Source: a bacterium endosymbiont of Bathymodiolus sp. 5 South
GTDB lineage: Bacteria; Pseudomonadota; Gammaproteobacteria; PS1; Pseudothioglobaceae
Assembly (NCBI RefSeq): GCF_900128535.1
Contig: NZ_FQTR01000003.1
Location: forward strand, 1-47,084
Direction of reading: 5' to 3'
DNA length: 47,084 nt
In this document: positions 25,623 through 35,664 of the stretch, piece after piece
How the letters are laid out: each line of letters opens with the position of its first letter
Numbering within the stretch: the first letter of the stretch is position 1
The notes under the pieces: generated by a model
Told to the model about the DNA's origin: nothing
The model's input: only the letters and a program-made list of their open reading frames with translations
Database searches by the model: none
Made by a program: the position numbers and the translations under genes

Positions 25623-26297
25623 ATGAACGAATTACAGAAAAAAATTAATTATCAATTTAAAGACATTGCTTTATTGAGGCAGGCATTGACGCATCGTAGC
25701 ATGGGCAAGGGTAATAATGAGCGTCTTGAGTTCTTGGGCGATAGCGTATTGGGTGTGGTGGTTTCTCGTGAGTTGTATAAGCGTTTTCCAAGTATTGCTG
25801 AGGGTAAGCTGTCTCGATTTAAGTCTTATGTGGTTAGAGGACAAACGCTATCGTTGATTGCAACCAAACTGGAGTTATCAAATTTATTAATTTTGGGTTC
25901 GGGCGAGTTGAAAAGTGGCGGACACAATCGTAAATCTATTCAATCTGATGCAGTAGAGGCTATCTTGGGTGCTATTTTCTTGGAAGCAGATTTTGATATT
26001 GTTAATCGGGTAATTCTAGATTTGTTTAAAGAATACATAGAGAGCATTAATCCAAATGACACTCTAAAAGATTTTAAAACGCAGTTGCAAGAACGCTTGC
26101 AAAAGTTTGGGCAAACACTACCACAGTATGACCTAATCAAAACTGTAGGCAAAGACCATAATGCAAAATTTACGATTAATTGCTTTTTAAAAGACCAATC
26201 AATACAAGTTCAACAAGAAGCCAAAAGCATCAAGAGAGCAGAACAAATGTGTGCTGAGGTTTTGCTAGAAAAATTAAAAGAGCAAAAAGCCTCATGA
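25623..26297 (+). CDS. rnc: Ribonuclease III
   Basis: Double-strand RNA endonuclease for rRNA and mRNA processing. The nuclease signature NERLEFLGDSVLG puts the catalytic acidic residues at E36 and D40 with the second acid pair in DAVEAILGAIFLE (~111-118). The C-terminal dsRNA-binding domain runs from ~150 (DFKTQLQERLQKFG ... AEQMCAEVLLEKL). At 224 aa it is full length. It overlaps era by 4 bases and opens the rnc-era-recO-pdxJ-acpS unit. Confidence 0.95.
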   Translation: MNELQKKINYQFKDIALLRQALTHRSMGKGNNERLEFLGDSVLGVVVSRELYKRFPSIAEGKLSRFKSYVVRGQTLSLIATKLELSNLLILGSGELKSGGHNRKSIQSDAVEAILGAIFLEADFDIVNRVILDLFKEYIESINPNDTLKDFKTQLQERLQKFGQTLPQYDLIKTVGKDHNAKFTINCFLKDQSIQVQQEAKSIKRAEQMCAEVLLEKLKEQKAS

Positions 26298-27178
26298 ATC
26301 ATAAGGCAGGTTTTATTGCAGTTATAGGTCGCCCAAATGTGGGTAAATCGACTTTAACCAATGAGCTTATTGGTCAAAAACTCTCCATTACCTCGCACCG
26401 ACCGCAAACCACACGCCACCGTATTCATGCTATTGACACCACTGATGATTATCAAATGGTGTTTGTTGATACACCAGGTATGCATATTGGCAACACTAAG
26501 GCTATTAATGCTTATATGAACAGAGCTGCCAGTTCTAGCATTAATGATGTTGATATTATTTTGTGGTTAGTTGAGGCAGGTAAATGGACCAAAGAAGATG
26601 CTCGTGCTTTGGAGCATGTAGCAAAAGCGCAAGTACCCGTTATACTGTGTGTGAATAAGATTGACAAACTCAAAGACAAGAGCGCAGTTTTGCCTTTTTT
26701 AGCAGAAATTGGAAAAAAATATCAACCTGATGATTTGTTCCCACTTTCAGCGTTTAACAAGCCTGATACCAAAGCACTGCGAGCATTAATTTTAAAATAT
26801 TTACCAGAGCGGGATAATATTTTTGATGCCGATTATGTAACCGATAGAAGTGAAAAATTTGTCGTTGCTGAATTTATCCGTGAAAAGCTAATGCGCCATT
26901 TGACGGATGAATTACCTTACGATATTACTGTTGAAATTGAACAATATGAATTAGAGGGTGAAATGCAAAGGATTGCTGCCAGAATTTTTGTTGATAAAAT
27001 CTCACAAAAAAGCATCGTTATCGGCAATAAAGGCGAGATGTTAAAGCTCATTGGCACCGAATCTCGTCAAAGTATCGAAGGTTTTTTGCAGCGTAAAGTA
27101 TTTTTAAAACTTTGGGTTAAAGTCAAACAAGGCTGGTCTGATGACAAGCGTTCACTCGCTTCATTGGGATATGATTAA
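26294..27178 (+). CDS. era: GTPase Era
   Basis: Ribosome-associated GTPase needed for 30S maturation. The G1 motif is GRPNVGKSTL (12-21), G3 DTPGMH and G4 NKIDKL. The C-terminal KH domain contains VIGNKGEMLKLIGTESR. The 294-aa length is typical. It starts inside the last codons of rnc (ATGA). Confidence 0.96.
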   Translation: MNHKAGFIAVIGRPNVGKSTLTNELIGQKLSITSHRPQTTRHRIHAIDTTDDYQMVFVDTPGMHIGNTKAINAYMNRAASSSINDVDIILWLVEAGKWTKEDARALEHVAKAQVPVILCVNKIDKLKDKSAVLPFLAEIGKKYQPDDLFPLSAFNKPDTKALRALILKYLPERDNIFDADYVTDRSEKFVVAEFIREKLMRHLTDELPYDITVEIEQYELEGEMQRIAARIFVDKISQKSIVIGNKGEMLKLIGTESRQSIEGFLQRKVFLKLWVKVKQGWSDDKRSLASLGYD

Positions 27179-27292
27179 TTAAAAGATATTTGTCAATGAC
27201 GCAATTTAGTTTTGAGGTAGTTACATACAGCACATACAACCTTGTAGATACCCAATTAAAATTAATATTAGCACAGTATTTGGTGGTTAATT

Positions 27293-27982
27293 ATGACTAA
27301 GATTGATTTAACCTCCGCTTTTTTGATTCATCGTCGAGCGTTTAAAGAGTCTTCTTTATTGTTAGATTTTTTTACCCAAGAGCACGGCAAGATTCGTCTA
27401 GTGGGGCGAGGCTTGCGCAAGTCAAAAACACCCTTGCAAATGTTTCAACATATGAAAATCTCTTTTTCTGGTAGAGGTGAACTTAAAACATTAACGACTT
27501 GGGAGGCAGATGATGAGCCAAGAAATTTACAAGGAGAAACGCTGATACTGGGAATATATACAAATGAGTTGATTGCTAGATTATTACAAGAACAAGACCC
27601 GCATGCTGCATTGTTTGATGCTTATAAGGCATTCATCAGTCAGATTACCAAACTAGATCAGCAAGCAAGATACTGGTCGCTCAGATTGTTTGAAAACAAT
27701 CTATTGTTTCAATTAGGTTACGGCTATGATTTAGAGAGTGATGTGCATGGCGATGACATTGCACAAGGGGCTTATTATGAATATCAGTCGCAATCTGGTT
27801 TTGTGCGTAGCGACATAGGTAAAATATCGGGAAACACAATTCAACGGATGTTGGCAAAAGATATATTAAATAGGCCGGATGTTGAGCAATTAAAATTATG
27901 TAGAAATTTAAACAGGGCGAGATTGCAACCGTTACTCGGCAACAAACCCTTGCAAAGTCGCTCTTTATTCTTTACCAAGTAG
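27293..27982 (+). CDS. recO: DNA repair protein RecO
   Basis: Recombination mediator that loads RecA on SSB-coated gaps. It has the N-terminal OB-fold pattern ([37 protein letters not shown]) and a helical C-terminal domain. The 229-aa length is typical. The four-Cys zinc site of some RecO proteins is absent, as in E. coli. It lies 114 bases after era and 5 bases before pdxJ. Synteny with era and pdxJ supports the call. Confidence 0.93.
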   Translation: MTKIDLTSAFLIHRRAFKESSLLLDFFTQEHGKIRLVGRGLRKSKTPLQMFQHMKISFSGRGELKTLTTWEADDEPRNLQGETLILGIYTNELIARLLQEQDPHAALFDAYKAFISQITKLDQQARYWSLRLFENNLLFQLGYGYDLESDVHGDDIAQGAYYEYQSQSGFVRSDIGKISGNTIQRMLAKDILNRPDVEQLKLCRNLNRARLQPLLGNKPLQSRSLFFTK

Positions 27983-27987
27983 ACAAA

Positions 27988-28713
27988 ATGAGTATTTATT
28001 TAGGGGTCAATATTGACCATATAGCCACAATTAGACAAGCCAGAGGCACAAACTATCCATCCCCAGTAGCAGGCGCGTTGTTATGCGAAAAATCAGGTGC
28101 AGACAGTATTACTTTGCACCTGCGTGAAGACAGACGCCATATTCAAGATGAGGATGTGGTTGTCTTGCGCGAGAAACTCACCACTAAAATGAATTTAGAA
28201 ATGGCAAGTACCGATGAGATGATTGCTATTGCTGGCAGAATAAAACCGCAAGATTGTTGTCTAGTACCAGAAAAACGCGAAGAACTCACCACCGAGGGCG
28301 GGCTAGATGTTGTGAGTCAAATTTCAAGAATGACAGATGTTTGTGCACAGCTTAAAGCCTCTGATGTTGTTGTCTCCTTGTTTATTGATGCACAAAAAGA
28401 CCAAATTGACGCCGCCAAGCAATGCGGTGCACCCGTGATTGAGCTGCATACTGGACATTACGCCGACACCACAGGCGCTGAACAACAAGCTGAATTTGAA
28501 CGCATTAAAAATATGGCAACTTATGCCCATTCAATTGGCTTACAAGTCAATGCAGGACACGGACTAACACTAGAAAACACCAGAGCAATTGCACAATTAC
28601 CTGAGATTGTTGAGCTTAATATTGGTCATTCAATTATTGCCAGAGCGGTATTTGTTGGGCTTGAGTCTGCTACTAATGAGATGAAAAATCTAATGTTGGA
28701 GGCAAGAGTATGA
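27988..28713 (+). CDS. pdxJ: Pyridoxine 5'-phosphate synthase
   Basis: Condenses 1-deoxyxylulose-5-phosphate with 3-amino-2-oxopropyl phosphate, the last ring-forming step of the DXP-dependent vitamin B6 route, which also uses serC. Signatures are [17 protein letters not shown] at the N-terminus, [26 protein letters not shown], and GHGLTLEN near the C-terminus. At 241 aa it is full length. It overlaps acpS by 4 bases. Confidence 0.96.
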   Translation: MSIYLGVNIDHIATIRQARGTNYPSPVAGALLCEKSGADSITLHLREDRRHIQDEDVVVLREKLTTKMNLEMASTDEMIAIAGRIKPQDCCLVPEKREELTTEGGLDVVSQISRMTDVCAQLKASDVVVSLFIDAQKDQIDAAKQCGAPVIELHTGHYADTTGAEQQAEFERIKNMATYAHSIGLQVNAGHGLTLENTRAIAQLPEIVELNIGHSIIARAVFVGLESATNEMKNLMLEARV

Positions 28714-29132
28714 TTTATGGCGTCGGCACTGATATTATTAATATTGAGCGAGTTGAGCAAATATTAAATAAAAACAAAGACGGCTTTGTACACCGTGTAC
28801 TGTCTGAACACGAACAAGCGCTATTTGCCAACAAAGGCGATAGTGCTGCGTATTGTGCCAAACGCTTTGCTGCCAAAGAAGCTTTTGCTAAAGCCCTAGG
28901 CACAGGCATTGGCAGGATTGTCAGTTTTCAAGATTTAACCATTAGAAACAACGAACAAGGCAAACCCTATTTTATTCCCAGTGAAAAACTACGCTTATAT
29001 CTCGTCGATCGAAACATCAAACAGGCACATTTAAGCCTATCTGATGAAAAATTTAATGCCGTGGCATTTGTGGTCTTAGAATTAGGCGAAAAAAACGAAG
29101 CCGAAAAAGACGAATACGGCACAACTTTCTAG
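28710..29132 (+). CDS. acpS: Holo-[acyl-carrier-protein] synthase
   Basis: Transfers 4'-phosphopantetheine from CoA to acyl carrier protein. The N-terminal [16 protein letters not shown] carries the Mg-binding Asp and [20 protein letters not shown] is the second family motif. At 140 aa it has a ~15-residue charged tail ([15 protein letters not shown]) beyond the usual ~126 aa. It is last in the rnc-acpS block. Confidence 0.94.
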   Translation: MIYGVGTDIINIERVEQILNKNKDGFVHRVLSEHEQALFANKGDSAAYCAKRFAAKEAFAKALGTGIGRIVSFQDLTIRNNEQGKPYFIPSEKLRLYLVDRNIKQAHLSLSDEKFNAVAFVVLELGEKNEAEKDEYGTTF

Positions 29133-29167
29133 CCCCAAAAACCCCAGTGTGATTTAGGGCGCACCCT

Positions 29168-29473
29168 CTAGTTAATGTATTGACCAAACCCCGCTTTGTA
29201 AGCCTCTCGCTTTGTGCCTTCACAGCCAAACTTTTTTGCAGTTTGGTAGCTTGATACCGCTAAGGGATGTTGTTCCAGCACAGGCACAGGCGTTCTGTGC
29301 ATTTTAAAACGCTTTAGCCCTTGGTTCATTTTGCGATAACCCGCTGTATTTAACCCAGCACAGTTTTCGTTGTAATATTTTACTGCACCTATCATTATCA
29401 GCATTTCGTTAGGCGACAAGGCTTTAACTGTCAATGTTGTTGTTAATAATAAAAATAGAAATATTTTTTTCAT
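29168..29473 (-). CDS. Small exported protein of unknown function
   Basis: A 101-aa protein with an N-terminal signal peptide (KKIFLFLLLTTTLTVKA) and a basic mature region with two Cys residues (ENCAGL and KFGCEG) that could form a disulfide. I do not recognise the family. It follows the pentapeptide gene by 3 bases on the same strand and is likely co-transcribed with it; the pair lies between acpS and ubiG. Confidence 0.7.
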   Translation of the reverse strand: MKKIFLFLLLTTTLTVKALSPNEMLIMIGAVKYYNENCAGLNTAGYRKMNQGLKRFKMHRTPVPVLEQHPLAVSSYQTAKKFGCEGTKREAYKAGFGQYIN

Positions 29474-29476
29474 TGT

Positions 29477-30697
29477 TTAAATGTTTTTAATGTAGCGGGA
29501 AAGTGTTTTGATACTAGCAGACAGTTCTCCTTCTTTGTCTAACGATTCTTGGTTGTTTGTGTTGTTAGATGAAGTGTTTTCTTTGAATAATAAGGCTTGA
29601 CGCACGCTGGTAAAACTGTCTCTGAGGAGTGATAACTCCTCTTTTTCGATATTGTCAATTCTGGTTAGATTTAAGGAGGCAGTTAAAATGCCTGTGGCAA
29701 TATCAATGTGGTTATTTTGAGTGATCAGTTGTTGGGTTAATTGGCGAATTTTCCAATCGTGCCTTAGGAGTGCTGTGCCAGCAAATGCCAAGACAAAACT
29801 GGGGGAAAATAGAACCAAATGGAAGGAGGATAGGTTGCTAATATCAACTGAAAAAATCTTGCTGTAGTAAATATACCCTGCTATTAGTATTGCCGAGAAA
29901 AACAAAATAATGCCAAACTGCATTAAGAATGTTGAGTTTTTTTTATAGGTTTTAAGCGTGTCAGAGCCATCTTTATTGGAATTTGATATTTTTTCGATTG
30001 CGTCCTCTAATTCTTTGTCTTGACTCTCATCGCGTTGTACTGTTGCGTTCTTTAATTTGATTTTTAAAAGGGCTACTTGTTCGGCTTCCGCTGTTTTTTC
30101 CTCTAATTTTTCCTCTAATTTATCTATTTCAATTTGCTTATCTTTTTGATTTTGAGTGTTGTCTTCTAATTGTTGTATTTTTCTCTTTAATTCTTTCTTT
30201 TCTTGAATAGCTTGTTCGGCGTGTTTTATTTGTTGTTGTAATTGTGTTACTGTGTCATCATCAGTTAATCCTAATATTGCTCGTTGTGCCTGATCAACAA
30301 AGGCGTGTTCTGTATTTATAGCCCCTCGCAAATCCACCCCTCGCAAATCCACCTCTCGCAAATCCACCTCGTATAAATTTGCCCTTCGCAAATTTGCCCT
30401 TCGCAAATCCACCTCTCGCAAATTCGCCCCTCGCAAATCCACCTCTCGCAAATCCACCTCTCGCAAATCCGCCCCTCGCAAATTCGCCCTTTGCAAATTC
30501 GTTCTTCGCAAATCCACCTCTCGCAAATCCGCCCCTCGCAAATCCGCCCCTCGCAAATTCGCCCTTTGCAAATTCGTTCTTCGCAAATCCACTCCTCGCA
30601 AATTCGCCCTTTTACCTTTATCCCCCCCGCCTGTGTGTAACCAAAATTGATGTTCAGATAAGATTTCCCTCAGTTGCTCGGCGCTAATTTCTCTCAT
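29477..30697 (-). CDS. Pentapeptide-repeat protein with coiled coil and two membrane helices
   Basis: A 406-aa protein of unusual build. Residues 1-30 are a leader seen in pentapeptide proteins ([13 protein letters not shown]). About 19 consecutive pentapeptides of the A(N/D)LxX type follow, ending near GAINTEH (~residue 131), predicted to form a right-handed beta helix. Residues ~155-245 are a long heptad coiled coil. Two hydrophobic segments come next ([18 protein letters not shown] and [18 protein letters not shown]), then a helical tail. No signal peptide is seen, so the helix is probably cytoplasmic. Function unknown. The repeats are nearly identical in DNA, indicating recent expansion. 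Confidence 0.85.
   Translation of the reverse strand: MREISAEQLREILSEHQFWLHTGGGDKGKRANLRGVDLRRTNLQRANLRGADLRGADLREVDLRRTNLQRANLRGADLREVDLREVDLRGANLREVDLRRANLRRANLYEVDLREVDLRGVDLRGAINTEHAFVDQAQRAILGLTDDDTVTQLQQQIKHAEQAIQEKKELKRKIQQLEDNTQNQKDKQIEIDKLEEKLEEKTAEAEQVALLKIKLKNATVQRDESQDKELEDAIEKISNSNKDGSDTLKTYKKNSTFLMQFGIILFFSAILIAGYIYYSKIFSVDISNLSSFHLVLFSPSFVLAFAGTALLRHDWKIRQLTQQLITQNNHIDIATGILTASLNLTRIDNIEKEELSLLRDSFTSVRQALLFKENTSSNNTNNQESLDKEGELSASIKTLSRYIKNI
30310..30615. repeat. 15-bp tandem repeat array encoding the pentapeptides
   Basis: About 19 copies of a 15-base unit, consensus on the + strand close to CGCAAATCCACCTCT. A higher-order unit of 75 bases (five pentapeptides) is visible: the 53-base block beginning at 30465 recurs at 30540 without change. 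Such uniformity points to slippage or unequal exchange. Confidence 0.9.
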
Positions 30698-30709
30698 AAA
30701 CTGTTTAGA

Positions 30710-31408
30710 TTATTTCTGATAAAAACACAGATAATTCACACTCACATCACTTTCAAGCTTATAAGTTTTTGTAAAAGGGTTGTAAGTCATGCCAATCATG
30801 CTTTTTAGGGTTAAATCTGAGTGTCTTGCCCATTCGTCCATTTCGCTCGGTTTGATGAACTTGTCCCAGTCATGAGTGCCTTGTGGCAGGAGTTTGAGGA
30901 TGTATTCTGCGCCAATAATGGCAAATAAGTAAGATTTTGCATTGCGGTTAAGGGTGGAGAAAAATAGCTGCCCATCAGCTTTAACGAGCGCACTACAAGC
31001 TTTGATGATTGAGGATGGGTCAGGCACATGTTCTAGCATTTCTAGGCAGGTTACAATATCAAAGGCTTGAGCGTTATCTTTGGCAAAATCTTCGACAGGG
31101 ATTTTTTGATAATCTACTTCTAAACCCGACTCAAGTAAGTGTAGTTTGGCAACTTCTAAGCCTGCTTCTGCCATATCAATACCGGTAACAATCGCACCTT
31201 CTAGAGCGAGGGATTCTGCTAAGATGCCACCACCACAGCCAACATCAAGGATTTTTTTGTCTTTTAACGAGCCACCACATTTTTCTTTAATGTAGTTTAG
31301 GCGTAGTGGATTAATGTCATGTAGTGGTTTGAATTCAGAGTTTTTATCCCACCAGCGCGATGCTAATGCGGCAAACTTATTAACTTCATCAATATCTACA
31401 TTGCTCAT
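30710..31408 (-). CDS. ubiG: Ubiquinone biosynthesis O-methyltransferase
   Basis: SAM-dependent enzyme for both O-methylations of ubiquinone synthesis. It has the UbiG N-terminus ([31 protein letters not shown]), motif [13 protein letters not shown] (~57-68), and the later segment [14 protein letters not shown]. At 232 aa it is typical. The ATG overlaps the bcp stop (TTATGA). It implies a quinone-based respiratory chain. Confidence 0.95.
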   Translation of the reverse strand: MSNVDIDEVNKFAALASRWWDKNSEFKPLHDINPLRLNYIKEKCGGSLKDKKILDVGCGGGILAESLALEGAIVTGIDMAEAGLEVAKLHLLESGLEVDYQKIPVEDFAKDNAQAFDIVTCLEMLEHVPDPSSIIKACSALVKADGQLFFSTLNRNAKSYLFAIIGAEYILKLLPQGTHDWDKFIKPSEMDEWARHSDLTLKSMIGMTYNPFTKTYKLESDVSVNYLCFYQK

Positions 31409-31854
31409 AATGCTTGCACTGCTTGCAAAACCTCTTCAACATGACCTTTAACTTTAACTTTATCCCAGGCTTTAAGAATATTACCTTTGGCATCAATGAT
31501 AAAGGTAGAGCGCACAATGCCCATATATTCACGCCCCATGAATTTTTTTAGCTGCCAAACATCAAATGCTTCACATAAATCTCCCTCTACATCGGCAATC
31601 AATTCAAATGGAAATGCTTGCTTGGTCTTGAATTTTTCATGTTTGGTTAAATCGTCTTTTGAGACACCATAAATGATGGTATTGGCGTCTAAAAATGCTT
31701 GATGATTGTCTCTAAAATCTTGCCCTTCAGTGGTGCATCCTGGCGTGGCATCTTTGGGGTAAAAATACAAAACGATATTGTGCCCTTGCGTATCAGGAAT
31801 GCTAATTTCTAAATTGCTTGTGGCTTGGCAGGTAGTTGGTTGGACTTTATTCAT
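31405..31854 (-). CDS. bcp: Peroxiredoxin of the Bcp/PrxQ type
   Basis: Thiol peroxidase reducing H2O2 and organic peroxides. The peroxidatic Cys sits in [15 protein letters not shown]; the position five residues later that often carries the resolving Cys is not Cys. Other family marks are [14 protein letters not shown] and [14 protein letters not shown]. At 149 aa it is normal. It is read toward ubiG with a 4-base overlap and is divergent from lepA. Confidence 0.92.
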   Translation of the reverse strand: MNKVQPTTCQATSNLEISIPDTQGHNIVLYFYPKDATPGCTTEGQDFRDNHQAFLDANTIIYGVSKDDLTKHEKFKTKQAFPFELIADVEGDLCEAFDVWQLKKFMGREYMGIVRSTFIIDAKGNILKAWDKVKVKGHVEEVLQAVQAL

Positions 31855-31898
31855 AACGGTATAATTTCGGGTTTAAAAATTCCAATTTTAACACCTAC

Positions 31899-33686
31899 AT
31901 GAAAAACATTCGTAATTTTTCAATTATTGCCCATATTGACCATGGAAAATCGACCATTGCCGATCGATTCATTCAATTCTGTGGCGGTTTAAGCGATCGA
32001 GAGATGTCAGCACAAGTATTAGATTCAATGGATATTGAAAAAGAACGCGGTATCACCATCAAATCGCAAAGTGTAACACTGGACTATCATGCCAAAAATG
32101 GTGAAACTTATCAGCTCAACTTTATTGACACACCAGGGCATGTGGATTTTTCTTATGAAGTCTCGCGTTCACTGTCTGCTTGTGAAGGTGCACTACTCAT
32201 TGTTGATGCCTCGCAAGGGGTAGAAGCACAAACGGTGGCTAATTGTTATACTGCCATTGAGCAAGGCTTAGAAGTGGTAACAGTACTAAATAAAATTGAC
32301 CTGCCAGCGGCAGACCCTGAGCGCGTGGTGGATGAAATTGAAGATGTGATTGGTGTTGAAGCGCAAGACGCCGTTCACGCCAGTGCCAAATCGGGTGTGG
32401 GTATTGAGGATATCTTAGAGCAAATTGTTGAAAGAATTCCCGCGCCAAAAGGCAGCGTAGAGGCCACAACTAAGGCATTAATTATTGATTCTTGGTTTGA
32501 TAATTATCTAGGGGTTGTCTCTCTTGTTCGCGTTATGGATGGCGAGATTAAGCCAAAAGATAAGATTAAAATTTTCTCTAATGGCCATGAGCATTTGGTG
32601 GATGAAGTCGGTGTGTTTACGCCTAAGCGGGTCAAAACCACAAGCTTAAAAGCAGGTGAAGTGGGTTTCTTAATCGCCAATATTAAAAACATTGACGGTG
32701 CACCAGTGGGCGACACGATTACCAGTATTAAAAATCCAGTAACCGAGCCTTTAGAGGGTTTTAAACCAGTGCAGCCTCGTGTATTTGCAGGTTTGTTTCC
32801 CATCTCAGGTGAAGATTATGAAAAATTCCGCGATGCGTTGGCAAAACTTAGACTCAATGATGCAGCATTACAATACGAGCCTGAAAATTCTGATGCCCTA
32901 GGCTTTGGTTTTAGGATTGGTTTCTTGGGTTTGCTGCATATGGAAATCGTTCAAGAGCGCTTAGAGCGGGAATATGATTTGGATTTAATCACCACCGCAC
33001 CCACTGTGGTGTATGAGATTTTAGACACTAAGGGCAATACATTGCGTGTTGATAGCCCATCAAAAATGCCAGAAAATCAATTTATTGACGAGTTTAGAGA
33101 GCCAATTATTACTGCCAATATTTTAGTAACAGATGAGTTTGTCGGTAATGTGATTAGCCTGTGTGTTTCAAAACGAGGTGTGCAAAAGAACCTAACTTAT
33201 ATGGGTAAGCAAGTCTCAATGGTATATGAGTTACCACTCAATGAAGTGGTGCTTGATTTCTTTGATAGATTAAAATCGGTATCACGAGGTTTTGCCTCAA
33301 TGGATTACCAGTTTGCACGCTACCAAGCCTCGGATTTAATCCGTCTTGATATTCAAATTAATCAAGAATCGGTCGATGCCTTGGCGCTTATTATTCACCG
33401 TGAAGACTCCGTGCGCAAAGGCAGGGAGATTGCCGAAAAAATGAAAGAGCTGGTGCCAAGACAAATGTTTGATGTTGCTATTCAAGCCTGTATTGGCGTC
33501 AAAGTGATTGCCAGAACCAATGTTAAAGCCCTTAGAAAAAATGTAACTGCCAAGTGTTATGGTGGCGATGTTTCTCGCAAACGCAAATTACTTGATAAAC
33601 AGAAAAAAGGTAAGAAGCGTATGCGCAGCGTTGGCAGAGTAGATATTCCTCAAGAGGCGTTTTTGGCAGTTTTGCATATTGATTAG
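31899..33686 (+). CDS. lepA: Elongation factor 4 (LepA)
   Basis: Ribosomal back-translocating GTPase. G1 is [14 protein letters not shown]2 RGITIKSQ, G3 DTPGHVDF, G4 NKIDLP. The LepA-specific C-terminal domain is present ([22 protein letters not shown]). At 595 aa it is full length. lepA is normally followed by lepB; here it is followed by a restriction-type gene. Confidence 0.96.
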   Translation: MKNIRNFSIIAHIDHGKSTIADRFIQFCGGLSDREMSAQVLDSMDIEKERGITIKSQSVTLDYHAKNGETYQLNFIDTPGHVDFSYEVSRSLSACEGALLIVDASQGVEAQTVANCYTAIEQGLEVVTVLNKIDLPAADPERVVDEIEDVIGVEAQDAVHASAKSGVGIEDILEQIVERIPAPKGSVEATTKALIIDSWFDNYLGVVSLVRVMDGEIKPKDKIKIFSNGHEHLVDEVGVFTPKRVKTTSLKAGEVGFLIANIKNIDGAPVGDTITSIKNPVTEPLEGFKPVQPRVFAGLFPISGEDYEKFRDALAKLRLNDAALQYEPENSDALGFGFRIGFLGLLHMEIVQERLEREYDLDLITTAPTVVYEILDTKGNTLRVDSPSKMPENQFIDEFREPIITANILVTDEFVGNVISLCVSKRGVQKNLTYMGKQVSMVYELPLNEVVLDFFDRLKSVSRGFASMDYQFARYQASDLIRLDIQINQESVDALALIIHREDSVRKGREIAEKMKELVPRQMFDVAIQACIGVKVIARTNVKALRKNVTAKCYGGDVSRKRKLLDKQKKGKKRMRSVGRVDIPQEAFLAVLHID

Positions 33687-33724
33687 TATTAGTATAGAAT
33701 ATTTTCTTTAAAACACCTAAAATT

Positions 33725-35380
33725 ATGGGAAATAAACTAAAAATAAACACAGACGACCTAAATCTCAGAGACTTGTTGGGCAATGGCAAGAAATACCTTG
33801 TACCAAAATTTCAAAGAGATTATTCATGGGGGCAAGAGCAATGGCAAGATTTGTGGGAAGACATTGAATTTATTCATGAGAATGTTGATGAATACCATTA
33901 TATGGGGTATTTGGTTTTACAAGAAAAAGAAGACAGCGTCTTTAGTGTCATTGATGGACAACAGCGATTTACTACATTCTCACTGATTGTTTTAGCGGCC
34001 ATTAAAAGATTAAAAGAGATTAATGATGAGGAAAGAGCAAACCTGCTACTCAGAACCTTTATAGGCACTGAAGATTTAACTTATCTAACAATAGAAAATA
34101 AGTTAACACTTAATCGTAACAATGATTATTATTATAACCAAGCAGTTTCAGGACAGCCGATACCCAAAAGAAGTGTTAATAAAACTACTAGATTGATGCA
34201 CGATGCATTAGACTTCTTTTATGAAAATTTTTGTCATGAGCAATTCTCACAAGGTGAAAAGATTAACGCCTTAATTGGAAATGTTGCTAGAAAGACCTTG
34301 TTTACTACTATATTTATTGGCGATGAACTTAATGCATATAAAGTTTTTGAAACATTAAATGCTAGGGGCGTGAGATTGTCATCAGCAGATCTGCTAAAAA
34401 ATTACTTGTTCTCAACAATTGACATCAGTCAAGATATGCCTGATAAATTCATAGATAAACTGGATGAACAATGGGAAAAAATTGGTGTCAATATTTTTGG
34501 TAAAAACTACACCGATTACCTTCTAACAGAATGGAACAGTCGTCATAAAAAAGTAAGGCAAAATTTATTGTTTAAATCAATAAAAAAAGAAATAACAAAC
34601 GACACTCTTGCTAGAAAGTATTTAAATCAATTGAGTAGCCATTGTTATCTTTATGCAGCATTAATCAATCCAGAAGAAGAGTTTTGGAAAGATTTTCCAG
34701 AATATAAAGAAATAAAGAGAGACTTGTTGTTTCTGAAAATGTTTGGTATTAGCCAACCAATTAGCCTGTTATTTTCCAGTTGCCTAAATTTTGAATCAGA
34801 ATTTCATCGTATTCTAAAGTGGATTAAAAATCTGTCATTGCGCTACAATGTTATTTGCAGAGAACACACTGGAGAGCAAGAAAATCTTTATAGTAAAATT
34901 TGCGTTGATATACAAGATGGGTGTGGAATTCAAGAGATTAAACAAAAATTACTCACCTTGTACCCAAGCGACGAACGCTTTAAAAGTGATTTTACTGAAA
35001 AAACCTTTCCGACCAAACAGTCAAATAAAAAGGCGCGTTATTTATTAGCTCGGTTGGAGGAATACAACAGTAACAATAGTGCAGTAGACGAAAGTAAATT
35101 AACCGTTGAGCACATATTACCTGAAGAGTCTGATAATCATTGGTGTGAATATTTTGGAAAGAATTATGCTGTCTTTAATCAGCGTTTAGGCAACATGGCG
35201 TTAGTCTCATCTCAAGACAATATGGCTCAAGAGCCATTTTCAGAAAAGAAACCAAAAATATCAAACACAAAATATCAAATTAATGATATTGACTCATATT
35301 CGGATTGGGATGAGGTTGCTATCAATTCTAGGCAAAGCGATTTAGCGGATATCGCAGTTTTGTTATGGAAAATACAATAA
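33725..35380 (+). CDS. GmrSD-type DUF262/DUF1524 nuclease (type IV restriction-like)
   Basis: A single-chain protein with both halves of the GmrSD family. The N-terminal DUF262 (ParB-like fold) has PKFQRDYSW (27-35) and IDGQQRFTTF (76-85). The C-terminal DUF1524 HNH-like domain has TVEHILPEE with H463 and FNQRLGNMALVSS. GmrSD enzymes cut phage DNA carrying glucosylated hydroxymethylcytosine; other DUF262 fusions target other modified or foreign DNA, so the substrate here is unknown. It lies between lepA and MITE 2 and is separated from its neighbours by non-coding DNA. Confidence 0.85.
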   Translation: MGNKLKINTDDLNLRDLLGNGKKYLVPKFQRDYSWGQEQWQDLWEDIEFIHENVDEYHYMGYLVLQEKEDSVFSVIDGQQRFTTFSLIVLAAIKRLKEINDEERANLLLRTFIGTEDLTYLTIENKLTLNRNNDYYYNQAVSGQPIPKRSVNKTTRLMHDALDFFYENFCHEQFSQGEKINALIGNVARKTLFTTIFIGDELNAYKVFETLNARGVRLSSADLLKNYLFSTIDISQDMPDKFIDKLDEQWEKIGVNIFGKNYTDYLLTEWNSRHKKVRQNLLFKSIKKEITNDTLARKYLNQLSSHCYLYAALINPEEEFWKDFPEYKEIKRDLLFLKMFGISQPISLLFSSCLNFESEFHRILKWIKNLSLRYNVICREHTGEQENLYSKICVDIQDGCGIQEIKQKLLTLYPSDERFKSDFTEKTFPTKQSNKKARYLLARLEEYNSNNSAVDESKLTVEHILPEESDNHWCEYFGKNYAVFNQRLGNMALVSSQDNMAQEPFSEKKPKISNTKYQINDIDSYSDWDEVAINSRQSDLADIAVLLWKIQ

Positions 35381-35415
35381 CGACCCAATGCTATTTTCAA
35401 AAAAATAATTACTTA

Positions 35416-35577
35416 GAGATCTTTGCATAAATAGGAATAACCATCAAAAACCCACTTTTCACCCACTTGGCGATTTTTTTAAATCCAGCCTTAGCTCTGC
35501 TAGGACAAGCTTTAAAAAAATCGCCAAGTAGGTGAAAAGTGGGTTTTTCCAATCCTCTCTATTTATACAAAGGTCTC
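35416..35577. mobile_element. MITE-like element 2 (about 162 bp) with long internal palindrome
   Basis: Ends are GAGATCTTTGCATAAATA (left) and TATTTATACAAAGGTCTC (right), an imperfect inverted repeat. The interior (about 35446-35547) is a near-perfect inverted repeat with arms of ~37 bases (AAACCCACTTTTCACC ... GGTGAAAAGTGGGTTT) around a short loop, so the element could form one long hairpin. The sequence is related to MITE 1 at 21573 (same terminal motif, similar CATCAAAA interior start). No open reading frame is inside. Confidence 0.82.
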
Positions 35578-35608
35578 TCTAGTTAAATATTTGTCTTTGT
35601 AATATTTT

Positions 35609-35664
35609 TAAAAACCCGATAGAGAGTCCAAAACTTATATAGACTCTAAAGAGAAGGGGTTTTC
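35609..35664 (-). terminator. Possible terminator after the S1/P1 nuclease gene
   Basis: Read leftward, the sequence forms a two-part stem: AAAACCC pairs with GGGTTTT, and inside it AGAGTC with GACTCT around a 13-base loop; a T run follows. Position is directly after the nuclease stop. The stem has internal mismatches, so strength is uncertain. Confidence 0.5.

Noticed and set aside
27196-27300. 34-codon frame between era and recO beginning MTQFSFEVV
   Set aside because: No Shine-Dalgarno, overlaps the recO start, and no recognisable feature; may be chance in AT-rich spacer.
30310-30615. Regular short repeats considered as a CRISPR array
   Set aside because: Units are 15 bases with no spacers and keep a coding frame of pentapeptides.
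30379-30687. 102-codon open frame on the + strand with repeated PPLAN units
   Set aside because: It is the antisense reading of the pentapeptide repeat DNA; a 15-base repeat keeps all frames open and there is no ribosome site.
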